Positions 63,490-64,000 of a DNA stretch of 64,000 nt are shown here, in pieces. The position numbers were made by a program, and so were the translations under genes. How positions within the stretch are numbered: the first letter of the stretch is position 1; each line of letters starts with the position of its first letter. The stretch is from Lunatimonas lonarensis (GTDB lineage Bacteria > Bacteroidota > Bacteroidia > Cytophagales > Cyclobacteriaceae). The DNA lies in the NCBI RefSeq assembly GCF_000390185.1, contig NZ_AQHR01000085.1, forward strand, positions 62,001 through 126,000, given 5' to 3'. Below the pieces are notes generated by a model that searched no databases, was not told where the DNA came from, and was given only the letters and a program-made list of their open reading frames with translations.

Positions 63490-64000
63490 ATGCATATAGC
63501 AGTAGCCGGAAACATTGGGTGCGGAAAGACCACCCTTACCACTAGACTTTCTAGACATTATGGCTGGAAAGCGGAGTTTGAGCCGGTGGAAAACAATCCC
63601 TACTTGGCAGATTTTTACCAAGATATGCCTACCTGGGCTTTTCATCTTCAGGTATTCTTCCTTCATAGCCGCTTTCGGCAGATGACCCGCATCATGCAGG
63701 ACGCCGGAAGTACCGTACAGGATCGGACCATTTATGAGGATGCCCATATTTTTGCCGCAAACCTTCACCAAAACGGTATCTTAACCAATAGGGACTATCA
63801 AAATTACCGATCGCTTTATGATTCCATGATCGAGTACATTACCCCGCCTGATTTGTTGATCTACCTTCGGGCAGATATGGGCACCCTCGTTGCACAGATT
63901 GAAAAAAGAGGACGTGAATTTGAAAGGAGCATACGGATAGACTATCTAAAGAGTCTAAACCAACAATACGAAAAGTGGATTTCCGATTACGGCAAGAGCA
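63490..64000 (+). CDS. Deoxynucleoside kinase (dNK family), N-terminal part
   Basis: 170 codons of a gene that continues past the right edge. The P-loop GNIGCGKTT lies at residues 7-15. The conserved EPVENNPYLADFYQDM segment (about 31-46) and the DRTIYEDAHIFA motif (about 78-89), which carries the substrate-binding Asp-Arg and the following Glu, are characteristic of deoxyadenosine/deoxyguanosine-type kinases. The LID region begins near EKRGREFERSI. It phosphorylates deoxynucleosides for salvage. Bacteroidota usually carry one or two such genes, often near hbd as here. Confidence 0.92.
   Translation, partial: MHIAVAGNIGCGKTTLTTRLSRHYGWKAEFEPVENNPYLADFYQDMPTWAFHLQVFFLHSRFRQMTRIMQDAGSTVQDRTIYEDAHIFAANLHQNGILTNRDYQNYRSLYDSMIEYITPPDLLIYLRADMGTLVAQIEKRGREFERSIRIDYLKSLNQQYEKWISDYGKS

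Overview
The window reads as chromosomal DNA of a Bacteroidota member, most likely order Cytophagales (Cyclobacteriaceae-like). The evidence is a SusC/SusD pair, a type IX secretion cargo with a gliding-motility C-terminal domain beside a PorP/SprF gene, a lipid A kinase (LpxK), a Bacteroidota-type putative porin, menaquinone genes, many lipoboxes, and promoters of the TTG-N17..23-TAnnTTTG type. No rRNA, tRNA, CRISPR array, transposase, integrase or phage gene was seen. Genes are dense on both strands, so this is mostly ordinary chromosome with a few accessory-looking patches.

Layout. 1-5164 (minus): start of a GMC oxidoreductase, a MacB-type ABC permease, then lpxK > putative porin > miaE with overlapping ends. 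5209-7597 (plus): Nif3-like metal protein, C4 zinc-ribbon coiled-coil protein with a clear terminator, and a small exported protein. 7601-11579: a histidine phosphatase facing a menaquinone cluster (DHNA-CoA thioesterase, menF, menD). 11722-14300: myo-inositol oxygenase and a sodium:solute symporter. 14402-20856: a small exported protein and a complete RND tripartite pump. 21012-22434: an acyl-carrier-like protein without the carrier serine, a Dabb lipoprotein and a receiver protein. 22431-27035: a GH3/beta-lactamase fusion and a symporter, probably cell-wall sugar recycling. 27578-35421: a c-type-haem PVC-like lipoprotein and a SusCD pair. 35974-43883: cysH, a GDPD phosphodiesterase, a GH2/aldose-epimerase/SMP-30 operon, a MocA-like transferase and a DUF445 protein. 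44182-51023: a 1911-residue SprB-repeat cell-surface protein and its PorP/SprF partner. 51055-52505: an AT-rich, three-gene minus-strand unit. 52737-57980: a signalling cluster of receiver, LytTR regulator, receiver-kinase hybrid and PAS/GAF kinase. 58566-64000: an outer-membrane protein, an ethanolamine-type permease with a glutamine-synthetase-like ligase, 3-hydroxyacyl-CoA dehydrogenase and the start of a deoxynucleoside kinase.

The best candidate for something undescribed is the AT-rich unit at 51055-52505. Its largest gene aligns by eye to ParM/actin-like ATPases along its whole length, but the acidic and glycine residues of all three nucleotide-binding motifs appear to be replaced. Two very small proteins that resemble each other follow it. 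The second candidate is a short dispersed element at 27259-27349 (minus) and 58475-58571 (plus). Both copies carry a near-identical small reading frame starting MKSSTTQA directly upstream of a gene, and a shared 17-base leader ending in ATGAAA also precedes the gene at 21012. The acyl-carrier-like protein without its serine and the permease/ligase pair suggesting ethanolamine glutamylation are also worth following up.

All family calls were made by reading motifs without database searches. Starts were moved inward from the longest frame where a signal peptide or fold start made the internal ATG more credible.
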